Below are positions 1 through 6,878 of a stretch of DNA of 18,497 bases, one piece after another. The position numbers and the translations under genes were made by a program. Every line of letters begins with the position of its first letter. Within the stretch, counting starts at the first letter, position 1. Source of the DNA: Tidjanibacter sp. (GTDB taxonomy: Bacteria > Bacteroidota > Bacteroidia > Bacteroidales > Rikenellaceae); contig JAFNVE010000119.1 of NCBI GenBank assembly GCA_017379955.1, positions 1 to 18,497 of the forward strand, in the 5' to 3' direction. Under the pieces are notes generated by a model. The model had not been told where the DNA came from. It saw only the letters and a program-made list of their open reading frames with translations, and did no database searches.

Positions 1-32
1 TCATCCTGAGCCAGGATCAAACTCTCCATTGT
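1..32 (-). rRNA. rrs: 16S rRNA, 5' end only (runs off the left edge)
   Basis: The complement of positions 6-25 is the universal 16S 5' primer site AGAGTTTGATCCTGGCTCAG, followed by GATGA. In E. coli this site begins at 16S nucleotide 8, so nucleotide 1 lies near position 32 here. Only the first 32 or so bases are present; the gene and the rest of the rRNA operon continue leftwards outside the window. The exact mature 5' end is set by homology and could be a few bases off. Confidence 0.95.
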
Positions 33-140
33 AATTAAAATGAATTGTATTGTTAGAGTCCTGACTACTTAAATTTCCTTTAAAGGAATTGAACTGAACT
101 TTTTCTTCTGCATTACTTTTTCTCTCAGAAAAAACCAATA

Positions 141-152
141 AGTCAAAGAACC
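141..152 (-). promoter_or_regulatory. boxA-like antitermination site in the rRNA leader
   Basis: On the minus strand this reads GGTTCTTTGACT, close to the boxA core TGYTCTTTRA used by NusB/NusE-type antitermination of rRNA transcription. It sits about 110 nt upstream of the 16S gene and downstream of both predicted promoters, where a leader boxA belongs. The assignment rests on sequence similarity and position only. Confidence 0.5.
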
Positions 153-162
153 GTTTTCTTAA

Positions 163-182
163 AGCACCTTCGAAAAGGCGCT
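163..182 (-). other. rRNA leader hairpin with UUCG loop
   Basis: The minus-strand transcript reads AGCGCCTT-TTCG-AAGGTGCT: an 8-bp stem (one G-U pair) closed by a UUCG tetraloop. There is no U tract, so it is not a terminator. A role in leader folding or pre-rRNA processing is inferred. Confidence 0.55.
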
Positions 183-189
183 AAAAAAT

Positions 190-210
190 TTCGCCGTTTT
201 AAGTGGCGAA
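190..210 (-). other. inverted repeat at the 5' end of the P2 rRNA transcript
   Basis: TTCGCC (190-195) and GGCGAA (205-210) form a perfect 6-bp inverted repeat with a 9-nt loop. It begins within a few bases of the start expected from promoter P2, so it would form the extreme 5' end of that transcript. Function is not evident. Confidence 0.35.
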
Positions 211-218
211 TCGGACTG

Positions 219-250
219 CAAAGATAAAACAACTTTTTTTAATCTCCAAA
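219..250 (-). promoter_or_regulatory. rRNA promoter P2 (Bacteroidota type)
   Basis: On the minus strand a -33 TTTG (complement of 247-250) is followed after 20 bp by the -7 box TATCTTTG (complement of 219-226), an exact TAnnTTTG. Transcription would start near position 212 and read leftwards into the 16S gene. The bases above 250 are rich in A tracts on this strand, as expected upstream of a strong rRNA promoter. Confidence 0.75.
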
Positions 251-314
251 TCTTTTTTCAAGATTTTATTTTCAAGAACTAAATTTGGTTGTGCTTTATC
301 TTGTTAAGCGGGTG

Positions 315-345
315 CAAAAGTAGCGACTTTTTTGATATCTGCAAA
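315..345 (-). promoter_or_regulatory. rRNA promoter P1 (Bacteroidota type)
   Basis: On the minus strand a -33 TTTG (complement of 342-345), a 19-bp spacer and the -7 box TACTTTTG (complement of 315-322) give a full match to the Bacteroidota housekeeping promoter. It lies about 96 bp upstream of P2, so the operon has tandem promoters. It abuts the A-tract repeat at 346-388. Confidence 0.75.
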
Positions 346-388
346 CTTTTTTAAACTTTTTTTGCATCTTTTTTAAACTTTTTTTGCA
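346..388 (-). repeat. 21-bp tandem direct repeat of phased A tracts (UP-element-like)
   Basis: Positions 346-366 and 368-388 are identical 21-mers separated by one base. Each holds, on the minus strand, an A7 tract, GTTT and an A6 tract. The A-tract starts recur about every 11 bp across the block, close to one helical turn, which is the arrangement that bends DNA. The block ends directly at the -33 element of P1, where an UP element would sit. That it activates the promoter is inferred. Confidence 0.65.
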
Positions 389-682
389 AACCACAATTCC
401 AAACAACACCTATTTAATTGACAATCAGCAATATCGCCAATTCTTGCAAAACAACCCTCAATTTAGCACTTTTGCCTGCCAAATGCCACAAAACATAGTT
501 ACAGGCCCGAACAATGCCTCAGAAAAAAAATCGTTCACATTGTCATTTTTCATCCAGATTCCCTATACCTATTATATATATAGGAGATTTGGCACATCAC
601 TTGCCACAAAAATTCTTCAACAAAAAAGTAAAAGCACACACAAATTGAGCCAACACGCCATCGCTATTCGGCAAAAAAAAGT
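389..682. other. intergenic spacer, no convincing gene
   Basis: This AT-rich stretch separates the leftward rRNA operon from the rightward gene at 704. A reading frame can be opened from a TTG at 384 and runs to 707, but it has low-complexity content, overlaps the promoter and start of the next gene, and lacks any recognisable domain. The only structure seen is a weak AT-rich hairpin (568-572 with 580-584) inside one copy of a recurring intergenic motif (565-584). Confidence 0.6.
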
Positions 683-690
683 TATCTTTG
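683..690 (+). promoter_or_regulatory. -7 promoter element for the gene at 704
   Basis: TATCTTTG is an exact TAnnTTTG box. The predicted start near 697 leaves a leader of only about 7 nt before the ATG at 704. No good -33 TTTG lies 19-21 bp upstream. The box supports the reality of the small gene that follows. Confidence 0.55.
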
Positions 691-703
691 CATCTCTAAA
701 AAT

Positions 704-1078
704 ATGAAACGACTACTCTACATACTCAGTTTTGCGCTACTCTTCACTCTCTTTTCAGGGAGCGAAGTGCAGAGGTGTGTAGAGAAAAGCGAGCAGACAG
801 GGCTGATTCTTTCGGAGGCAGTGCCCACCGCCGACCTCTTTCGCGCGGGTGACAGCACCATCTCCCTCCCCACAAGCGAGGGTTCGGTGACCCAGCAGCG
901 CACCTCACAGAGCACGGCACGCAGGGTTAACAACAGCCTCCTATCTCGCAAATCAATTGTTGCAAGCAGCTATTCATCTTCAAATTTGGCTTTTGTGCGG
1001 AGTGTTATCCCTGTTCCGGCAGGAGATATCGCAACGACAGACTACTACGTCTATCGACTCCGTCACATCATTATTTAG
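704..1078 (+). CDS. small secreted protein of unknown function (124 aa)
   Basis: I do not recognise the family. Residues 1-20 form a classic signal peptide: MKR followed by a hydrophobic stretch (LLYILSFALLFTLF) and small residues SGS, so the product is probably exported. The remaining 100 or so residues are Ser/Thr-rich with no transmembrane segment, and the end is unusual: TTDYYVYRLRHIII, alternating aromatic, basic and aliphatic residues as in a terminal beta strand. There is one cysteine (C25), not in a convincing lipobox. A -7 promoter box lies directly upstream, which together with the signal peptide argues that this is a real gene. The next genes follow after 118 bp on the same strand, so an operon is possible but unproven. 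Confidence 0.6.
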   Translation: MKRLLYILSFALLFTLFSGSEVQRCVEKSEQTGLILSEAVPTADLFRAGDSTISLPTSEGSVTQQRTSQSTARRVNNSLLSRKSIVASSYSSSNLAFVRSVIPVPAGDIATTDYYVYRLRHIII

Positions 1079-1114
1079 CCTCATTTTCTTCATATATATA
1101 TTATAGGTATGGAA

Positions 1115-1137
1115 TCGCACACTATGTTGTAGTGCGA
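1115..1137. other. intergenic inverted repeat between 704-gene and 1197-gene
   Basis: CACTA (1120-1124) and TAGTG (1130-1134) pair around a 5-nt loop, and TCG/CGA (1115-1117, 1135-1137) extend the stem past a 2-nt bulge. No U tract follows on either strand, so this is not a standard terminator. It could be a weak attenuator or an mRNA stability stem. A direct repeat of TATGGCC lies just downstream (1148-1154 and 1156-1162). Confidence 0.35.
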
Positions 1138-1196
1138 ACTATGCCCTATGGCCGCTATGGCCACCGAACATTATTCACATACAAACAAAAACAAAG

Positions 1197-1673
1197 ATGA
1201 AGAAAATTGACAAGGAGATCTATCGTTGCTCCAAACAGATTAAACGTAAATATACAAATTCGCTCAAATGGATTATTGCCGGTGCGGTGTGCTGTGTCGC
1301 ACTCATCATCAATATTGAGTCGGTATGGCTCAATGCACTCTTTATGACAATTGGCTGGACGGGAGTTGCTATTTTGGTATCGGTAGCACTCTTCTACTTG
1401 GTAGGCGACTGTTGCCGTCCTGTATATCGTCCATCGGGCGAGGAGATGGTGCGCAAGGAGATCTACTTTGAGTGCGGTCAGGTGCCATTGCTTAAAACTC
1501 TCCTGGAGAACAAAAATCTGGCAGCAATCGAGAGCCAACCACGCAGCTTTACCCCGAACATCCTCTTTGTGACCTACTCGGAGTCATCTGGCAAACTCAT
1601 ATGTGCGCAGTTGCTCGACAATTCAGGTGCGAGTCCTCGCCCAATTTCGGAGATTGCTATCATTGAGAAGTAG
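1197..1673 (+). CDS. two-TM membrane protein of unknown function (paralogue 1)
   Basis: The 158-residue product has a basic N-terminus (KKIDKEIYRCSKQIKRKY), two hydrophobic segments at about 23-44 and 46-70, and a soluble tail of about 88 residues. The tail contains FVTYSESSGKL (124-134) followed by an acidic/hydrophobic end. The gene 26 bp downstream has the same layout: basic or amphipathic N-terminus, two TM helices, then a tail with a matching SGKL segment at nearly the same place. I therefore read the two as tandem paralogues. No enzyme motif is visible and I do not assign a function. No clear promoter box was found in the 118-bp gap upstream. Confidence 0.65.
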   Translation: MKKIDKEIYRCSKQIKRKYTNSLKWIIAGAVCCVALIINIESVWLNALFMTIGWTGVAILVSVALFYLVGDCCRPVYRPSGEEMVRKEIYFECGQVPLLKTLLENKNLAAIESQPRSFTPNILFVTYSESSGKLICAQLLDNSGASPRPISEIAIIEK

Positions 1674-1699
1674 TTTATTCACCTAAAAAAGAGAAAAAA

Positions 1700-2203
1700 A
1701 TGGAGAAAAAATTAATAGACGAGGTGCTGGCCGAGGTTGCACCCGACAAAATCGTTATGCATCGTCGTTCGCCCTTGGCGGCAATCATTGTGTTGCTGGT
1801 GGGCATTGCGCTACTCATATTAAACTTCACTGCATCGGGCGATAATGAAAGTGGTCTGCAAGCGGGTGCTGCATTAGGGGGCGTTGTGGCCTGCGGAGTG
1901 GGCGTTGCGATGTTAATCCTCGCCTTCACAGGCAAGAAGAACAGGCCTTACAGTATAGCCGAGCGAAAAGCACTGCACAAGACCACCACTTTCTATTCGT
2001 TCGCAGACCGCGACAAGGTGGCAGAGGCAGTTCGCAACAATGACCTCAAAGCACTTGCCAAGTTACCCACAAGTCAGAGTGCAGCCGTTCTGCACATATG
2101 CTGGGCTACCCCATCGGGCAAACTGCGCGTAGAACAGGTGCAGGAGTATATCCCCCACCGCTACGAGCCGGTGACTGAGGTTCTGGTACGTCAGGCCAAG
2201 TAA
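1700..2203 (+). CDS. two-TM membrane protein of unknown function (paralogue 2)
   Basis: The product is 167 residues with TM segments at about 24-44 (LAAIIVLLVGIALLILNF) and 53-77 (Gly/Ala/Val-rich), then a cytosolic-looking tail of about 90 residues. The tail holds HICWATPSGKL (132-142), which lines up with FVTYSESSGKL of the preceding protein. RPYSIAERKALHK here also matches RPVYRPSGEEMVRK there in position. Similarity is weak but collinear, consistent with an old tandem duplication. The 26-bp spacing implies co-transcription, and the hairpin terminator at 2237-2269 closes the unit. Function unknown. Confidence 0.65.
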   Translation: MEKKLIDEVLAEVAPDKIVMHRRSPLAAIIVLLVGIALLILNFTASGDNESGLQAGAALGGVVACGVGVAMLILAFTGKKNRPYSIAERKALHKTTTFYSFADRDKVAEAVRNNDLKALAKLPTSQSAAVLHICWATPSGKLRVEQVQEYIPHRYEPVTEVLVRQAK

Positions 2204-2236
2204 CGCAGACACAAAAAAATATTGGACTAAAAACAG

Positions 2237-2269
2237 AGAAGGCTGAGCAAACTCGTTGCTCAGCCTTCT
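2237..2269. terminator. bidirectional hairpin terminator between convergent genes
   Basis: A perfect 14-bp stem (2237-2250 with 2256-2269) with a 5-nt loop lies 33 bp past the stop of the plus-strand gene and 24 bp past the stop of minus-strand proS. On the minus strand the stem is followed by CTGTTTTTAG, a good U tract. On the plus strand it is followed only by GCTTTATC. It should work best for proS and probably stops both. Confidence 0.8.
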
Positions 2270-2293
2270 GCTTTATCGGCGAAGGGAAAAATC

Positions 2294-3775
2294 CTAATAG
2301 TTCTTCGCGAAGATTACGCGACGCTTGCTGGGCTTGCCACTGAATACGCAGACGCCATCCTCCTCGGGGCTATCGAGAGGAATACAGCGCAGGGTTGCCT
2401 TGGTAGCCTCCTTGATAGCCAACTCGGTCTCGGTAGTGCCATCCCAATGAGCATAGATAAAGCCACCCTTGGTCTCGAGCACCTCTTTGAACTCCTCCCA
2501 AGTATCAACCTTGGTAATCATATCGTCGCGGTGAGCCTTTGCCTTCTCGAAAATCGAGGTCTGCATATCTGCCAGGATTGCCTCAACATTCTCAACAATA
2601 CCCTCAACGCTTACGCTCTCCTTAACCAGAGTATCGCGGCGCATCAATTCGATAGTGCCATTTGCCAAGTCACGGGGACCCATAACCAAACGCACAGGCA
2701 CACCCTTCAACTCATACTCAGCAAACTTGAAGCCCGAGCGTACATTGTCGCGGTTGTCCACCTTAACGCTGATACCCTTAGCACGCAGGGGGGCAGCAAT
2801 CTTCTCCAACTCCTCGGTCATCTTAGCAAGCTCCTCCTCGCCCTTGTAGATAGGAATCATCACCACCTGGATAGGTGCGAGTGCGGGAGGCAGTACAAGA
2901 CCGTTGTTGTCCGAGTGAGCCATAATCAGCGCACCCATCAGACGGGTCGACACACCCCACGAGGTAGCCCAAACATAGTCGAGAGTACCCTCCTTGGTTG
3001 CGAACTGCACATCAAATGCCTTTGCGAAGTTCTGGCCGAGGAAGTGCGAAGTACCACTCTGCAATGCCTTACCGTCCTGCATCATCGCCTCGATGGTGTA
3101 GGTATCAACTGCACCTGCAAAACGCTCGTTCTCGCTCTTGTGACCAACGATAACGGGGAGAGCCATATATTTCTCGGCAAAGTCGGCATATACCTTAATC
3201 ATCTTCTGTGCCTCCTCGATAGCCTCAGCCTCGGTAGCGTGTGCGGTGTGACCCTCCTGCCAGAGGAACTCAGCGGTACGGAGGAAGAGACGGGTACGCA
3301 TCTCCCAGCGAACTACGTTAGCCCACTGGTTGCAGAGGATGGGCAGGTCGCGATAAGACTGAATCCAGTTCTTATAGGTGTTCCAGATAATGGTCTCCGA
3401 GGTGGGACGAACAATCAACTCCTCCTCCAAACGAGCATCGGGATCGACAACAACTCCACCCTCGGGTGCATTTTTCAGACGGTAGTGGGTAACCACTGCG
3501 CACTCCTTAGCGAAGCCCTCAACGTGTGCTGCCTCGCGGCTGAAAAAGGACTTGGGGATAAACAGAGGGAAGTATGCGTTCTGGTGACCGGTAGCCTTAA
3601 ACATACCGTCCAACACACTCTGCATCTTCTCCCAAATAGCGTAACCATAGGGCTTGATAACCATACAGCCGCGAACAGCCGAATTCTCGGCCAGACCTGC
3701 CTTTACGACAAGGTCGTTGTACCACTGCGAGTAGTTTTCCTCACGAGGGGTCAGCTCTTTCAACTCTTTTGCCAT
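2294..3775 (-). CDS. proS: prolyl-tRNA synthetase, archaeal/eukaryal-like type 3
   Basis: This cytosolic class II synthetase attaches proline to tRNA-Pro. The 493-residue product starts with a short Lys/Glu-rich lead, followed by the catalytic core: VRPTSET (122-128, the TSE loop), motif 2 with [20 protein letters not shown] (160-179) and motif 3 with [15 protein letters not shown] (276-290). The anticodon-binding domain follows (about 300-405), and the protein ends in the C-terminal domain finishing with Tyr (FAKNY), a hallmark of type 3 ProRS. It lacks the large editing insertion of the E. coli type. The zinc-site region keeps only two cysteines (C463, C476), so the zinc site is probably partly lost, which I recall as usual in this phylum. 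Transcribed alone, divergently from the lipoprotein unit, and ended by the 2237-2269 hairpin. Confidence 0.95.
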   Translation of the reverse strand: MAKELKELTPREENYSQWYNDLVVKAGLAENSAVRGCMVIKPYGYAIWEKMQSVLDGMFKATGHQNAYFPLFIPKSFFSREAAHVEGFAKECAVVTHYRLKNAPEGGVVVDPDARLEEELIVRPTSETIIWNTYKNWIQSYRDLPILCNQWANVVRWEMRTRLFLRTAEFLWQEGHTAHATEAEAIEEAQKMIKVYADFAEKYMALPVIVGHKSENERFAGAVDTYTIEAMMQDGKALQSGTSHFLGQNFAKAFDVQFATKEGTLDYVWATSWGVSTRLMGALIMAHSDNNGLVLPPALAPIQVVMIPIYKGEEELAKMTEELEKIAAPLRAKGISVKVDNRDNVRSGFKFAEYELKGVPVRLVMGPRDLANGTIELMRRDTLVKESVSVEGIVENVEAILADMQTSIFEKAKAHRDDMITKVDTWEEFKEVLETKGGFIYAHWDGTTETELAIKEATKATLRCIPLDSPEEDGVCVFSGKPSKRRVIFAKNY

Positions 3776-3864
3776 CTTTTGACTCTGATTTATATATTAT
3801 TTTCTCTGTTACGTCGTTATGTAGTTAAGGGCCACGCTTTCGCATAAGGGCGCAAAAACCGACA

Positions 3865-3872
3865 CAAAGGTA
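3865..3872 (-). promoter_or_regulatory. -7 promoter element for proS
   Basis: The minus strand reads TACCTTTG, an exact TAnnTTTG. Transcription would begin near 3858, giving a leader of about 80 nt. No convincing -33 TTTG is at the right distance. The divergent plus-strand -7 box at 3904-3911 is only about 30 bp away, so the two promoters are back to back and may share regulatory contacts. Confidence 0.5.
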
Positions 3873-3903
3873 ATTTTTTTTTCTGAAATACACATAATAT
3901 GGC

Positions 3904-3911
3904 TATCTTTG
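3904..3911 (+). promoter_or_regulatory. -7 promoter element for the lipoprotein-OMP unit
   Basis: TATCTTTG matches TAnnTTTG exactly. A start near 3918 gives a leader of about 125 nt before the ATG at 4043. That leader can form a short G/C stem (GGGGC 3934-3938 with GCCCC 3953-3957). The -33 region is a T-rich tract without a clear TTTG. Confidence 0.5.
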
Positions 3912-4042
3912 GTGCGAAAGGTGAGCGATTTTAGGGGCAAAAGCAACGAAAAGCCCCCTTTATGCATCATTATTGTAGAAACACCAATGTTGCACCCGCC
4001 CTGTCAGGGGTCAGGGAGGCGAACACCAAAACAGAAAAGATT

Positions 4043-5152
4043 ATGAGAAAGGTTAGTAAGATATTGGCAATGATGGCTCTGGGAGCCACCTTTGTTACCT
4101 TGCAGAGTTGTACTTCGATGATGCTCTCTGCAACATCCTCCTATATTGGTGACGATATGTATGTCACCCACGACCGCGCAGCCATCCAGTCGCGTATTGC
4201 ACGCGAGCAGGAGGCAGCCCGCAAAGCCGAGGAGGCACGCATCGCACAGATGGAGGCACTCGTGGCCGCCGCTGATGCCGATGCAGAGATTGATGCAATT
4301 CTGGGTGTTGGTGCTGGCAGCAACTCCTACGACTCGATTTTGGCCGACGACTACGAGAGTGCCTACGAGCGTCGACTGAGAGGTTTCAGTTCGTCGACTT
4401 ATAATATGCCGTCGAGTTACTACAACTACCGCACCAGCGACGCCTACTTCTATGCAAGTAGCTACGACCCTGCATTTTACAATGTAATGGTTATGGGCGA
4501 TCAGGTGTGGGTTGAGCCTCGCTACATCACCTCGATGTTTGGCACTTGGGGTATGCCCTCGCTGGCTCTGACGCTCTCGATAACCCCCTATGGCTTCGGG
4601 TATGATAGTTGGTATTGGAACAATGTGCGCTGGCGCACCTGGTATATGGATCCCTGGTATCGTCCCTACTACTACCACTTCGGTTGGAACGACCCCTGGA
4701 TGTGGTATGATCCGTGGCCCGGCTATCGTCCGCACCATCCGCCGCACCACCACAGACCTAACCGTCCTGCAATCGGTGGTTCGCACCGTCCGCCCCGCCC
4801 CGCAATCTCGCACAACGCAGGCTATGGCTACAACCGTGCAGACAGCCCCGGTACGAGAATAAACGGCAGAGGCTCGACCACCAACCGTGGCGCAGGAGGT
4901 ACCGGTGAGTCCTATCGTCGCAACGACCCGTCGTCCTCGCGCGGAAACAACAGCTACAACCGCAACGACCGCACCGAGCGTAACAACAGCATTTTCGATG
5001 GCGGTAGTCGCGGTGGAGGCTCCTCCTTCGGTGGTAGCTCGTCGAGTGGCAGCAGCAACCGAGGCGGATTCTCGGGTGGCTCGTCGGGTAGCAGTGGAGG
5101 CGGTGGCGTTCGCTCAGGTGGCGGAACATCGAGCAGCAGCCGCACCAGATAA
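4043..5152 (+). CDS. low-complexity lipoprotein (Trp/Tyr-, His/Pro-, Gly/Ser-rich), function unknown
   Basis: I start this gene at 4043, not at the in-frame ATG at 3962. From 4043 the protein opens with a lipoprotein signal (MRKVSKILAMMALGATFVTL, then QSC, acylated Cys23), whereas the extra 27 upstream residues look non-coding. The 369-residue product then has an Ala/Glu/Arg-rich helix (about 43-82, coiled-coil-like), a Ser/Tyr-rich stretch, and a dense Trp/Tyr block (184-228) with WYxxPW-type repeats. A His/Pro cluster (229-253) and a Gly/Ser/Asn/Arg-rich disordered tail (about 265-369) complete it. No acidic export signal follows Cys23, so the inner face of the outer membrane or the periplasm is more likely than the surface. 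It precedes a FadL-like barrel by 51 bp and is probably co-transcribed. Some databases call similar Bacteroidetes proteins 'vitellogenin-like' purely on composition. Confidence 0.75.
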   Translation: MRKVSKILAMMALGATFVTLQSCTSMMLSATSSYIGDDMYVTHDRAAIQSRIAREQEAARKAEEARIAQMEALVAAADADAEIDAILGVGAGSNSYDSILADDYESAYERRLRGFSSSTYNMPSSYYNYRTSDAYFYASSYDPAFYNVMVMGDQVWVEPRYITSMFGTWGMPSLALTLSITPYGFGYDSWYWNNVRWRTWYMDPWYRPYYYHFGWNDPWMWYDPWPGYRPHHPPHHHRPNRPAIGGSHRPPRPAISHNAGYGYNRADSPGTRINGRGSTTNRGAGGTGESYRRNDPSSSRGNNSYNRNDRTERNNSIFDGGSRGGGSSFGGSSSSGSSNRGGFSGGSSGSSGGGGVRSGGGTSSSSRTR

Positions 5153-5203
5153 TGCATTGTCCGCACAAGACACTGATTTGTATTGATTTAACAAGATACC
5201 ATT

Positions 5204-6802
5204 ATGAAGATTTTCAGATATATAGCAGCTCTTTTGGCAACGACTGCACTGACCGTACTCCCCACCAATGCTCAGTTTGCGGCAGGTGAGTTGGTAGGCG
5301 TGTCCGACTTCCAGAGCACCGATATACTTGCCACAGCGCGTAATGCCAATAGTTACACTACGGCACGCGTGGCAGGTATGGCAGGAGCATTTACCTCGCT
5401 CGGTGGAGATTTGGCCTCCATATCGATTAACCCCGCAGGTCTGGGTATGTTCCGTAGCAGTGTGTTGAGCCTCTCGCCATCGCTCACCTTCACCAAGCAG
5501 AGCAACAACATCAACCCCTTTGGCATCTCTACCCCAGCCCGCTTCTCGATGAACAATCTGGGTTTCGTGTCGAATCTCTATGAGGGTGCAGGTAGTGTGG
5601 TGAGCCTAAATGTAGCTTTCAGTTACAACAAGGTGGCCGACTTCAACTACGAGCGTCGTTTCTCGATGGGTGGAACCTACTCGATTGCCGATATGTTTGC
5701 ACAGCAGATGAGCGGTATTCCGAGTTCGTGGCTCAATTCAAGCGCAAATCCCTTTGAGAACTACGATATCTTCCTCAACGAGTGGGGTGGCGTATTGGCT
5801 TATCAGACATTGCTGATTGACCCTGTCAATCCCGACGACAAGTCGAATATGGATTACCATGTAACCGCTATCGACCCCAATGCAGGTATCGACCAATATA
5901 TGAGTGTGGATAGTCGTGGTAGTATTGGTGAGTACAACTTCGCAGCAGGTGTCAACATTGCCAACTCGCTCTACCTCGGTGGCTCGATTGCTATTCAGGA
6001 TATCTACAACGAGCGCGAGTATTCCTACAACGAGGAGTACGACAATGGCGAGAACTCGAACAACAAGAACTATCTTGCAGCGATGACCTACAACCCCAAT
6101 GTCAGGGAGATTGGCTCAGGTATCAGTATGCGTCTTGGTGCAATCTGGCGTCCTGCCGGTGGTCTTCGATTGGGTGTAGCGTTCCAGACTCCTACCATGG
6201 TGTCGTTGCAGAAGGAGTATTTCGCTGTGATGGGTACTCGTTTCCAGGGTGAGCGCAACTTCGCCTCCAAGTCGACAGTGCGCAACATCTACACCTACGA
6301 CTACACCACCCCCGCTAAGTTGTCGCTCGGTGCATCCTACACCATCGGCAATGTGGCTGCCCTCTCGTTCGACTACGACAGAGTATGGTATAAGGGTATG
6401 CGTATGCGCGATAACGATCGCTCGATAAACGACTATATGAACAACAACATCCGCACCCAGTATCAGGCGGCAAACAATATGCGAGTAGGCGTGGAGATTA
6501 AACCTATCGCTTGGCTGGCACTCCGCGGTGGCTATGCATACTATGGCTCGCCCTCGGCAGTTGGTGATAATATCTTCGATGCTCCTATCGAACTCGACAG
6601 CCGCGACCTGGCATTTGGTATCGGCTTCAAGGTTGGCCGCACCTCGATTGACGCATCGTTTGTCAACAAGCAGACCAACTACTCCGACTACGACCTCTTC
6701 TATTGGGATGGTGGCGACGGCACAGTAATCGTCAACGACCTGATTTCCAAAAACAAAGGTCGCAAGAACATTGCAACCGTGACCGTTACGATTCCCTTCT
6801 AA
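5204..6802 (+). CDS. outer-membrane beta-barrel protein, OmpP1/FadL/TodX-like transporter
   Basis: The 532-residue product has a signal peptide (1-23, cleavage after TNA) and then the N-terminal signature of the OmpP1/FadL family: VAGMAGAFTSLGGDLASISI followed by NPAGLG (76-81). The rest alternates polar and hydrophobic residues typical of barrel strands, with many aromatic-ended strands, and it ends in Phe (VTVTIPF), the usual outer-membrane insertion signal. FadL-type barrels carry hydrophobic small molecules across the outer membrane; the substrate here is unknown. It follows the lipoprotein gene by 51 bp without an obvious promoter of its own, and the strong hairpin at 6821-6859 ends the unit. 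The lipoprotein partner could be a periplasmic or membrane-anchored accessory, but that is inference. Confidence 0.85.
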   Translation: MKIFRYIAALLATTALTVLPTNAQFAAGELVGVSDFQSTDILATARNANSYTTARVAGMAGAFTSLGGDLASISINPAGLGMFRSSVLSLSPSLTFTKQSNNINPFGISTPARFSMNNLGFVSNLYEGAGSVVSLNVAFSYNKVADFNYERRFSMGGTYSIADMFAQQMSGIPSSWLNSSANPFENYDIFLNEWGGVLAYQTLLIDPVNPDDKSNMDYHVTAIDPNAGIDQYMSVDSRGSIGEYNFAAGVNIANSLYLGGSIAIQDIYNEREYSYNEEYDNGENSNNKNYLAAMTYNPNVREIGSGISMRLGAIWRPAGGLRLGVAFQTPTMVSLQKEYFAVMGTRFQGERNFASKSTVRNIYTYDYTTPAKLSLGASYTIGNVAALSFDYDRVWYKGMRMRDNDRSINDYMNNNIRTQYQAANNMRVGVEIKPIAWLALRGGYAYYGSPSAVGDNIFDAPIELDSRDLAFGIGFKVGRTSIDASFVNKQTNYSDYDLFYWDGGDGTVIVNDLISKNKGRKNIATVTVTIPF

Positions 6803-6820
6803 TAGTTAACAGCATAATAT

Positions 6821-6859
6821 AAAAAAAATGCCCGATGAGTTTCATCGGGCATTTTTTTT
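6821..6859. terminator. strong bidirectional terminator
   Basis: Positions 6821-6838 and 6842-6859 are perfect complements around a 3-nt loop (GTT). The core TGCCCGATGA / TCATCGGGCA is flanked by A8 and T8, so either strand gives a GC stem followed by a run of U. It lies between the stop of the outer-membrane barrel gene (6802) and the stop of the convergent GH57 gene (6879) and should serve both. Confidence 0.92.
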
Positions 6860-6878
6860 ATACAGACAGGCTTAGACC

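Noticed and set aside
384..707. 107-codon frame upstream of the small secreted protein
   Set aside because: Starts at TTG inside the rRNA promoter A-tract block, runs through AT-rich sequence and a promoter box, overlaps the next start codon, and has no motif.
2447..3847. 466-codon plus-strand frame opposite proS
   Set aside because: Shadow of proS in antisense codon register.
3962..4042. N-terminal extension of the lipoprotein from an upstream ATG
   Set aside because: The extension would bury the lipoprotein signal peptide that begins at 4043; the bases look like leader sequence.
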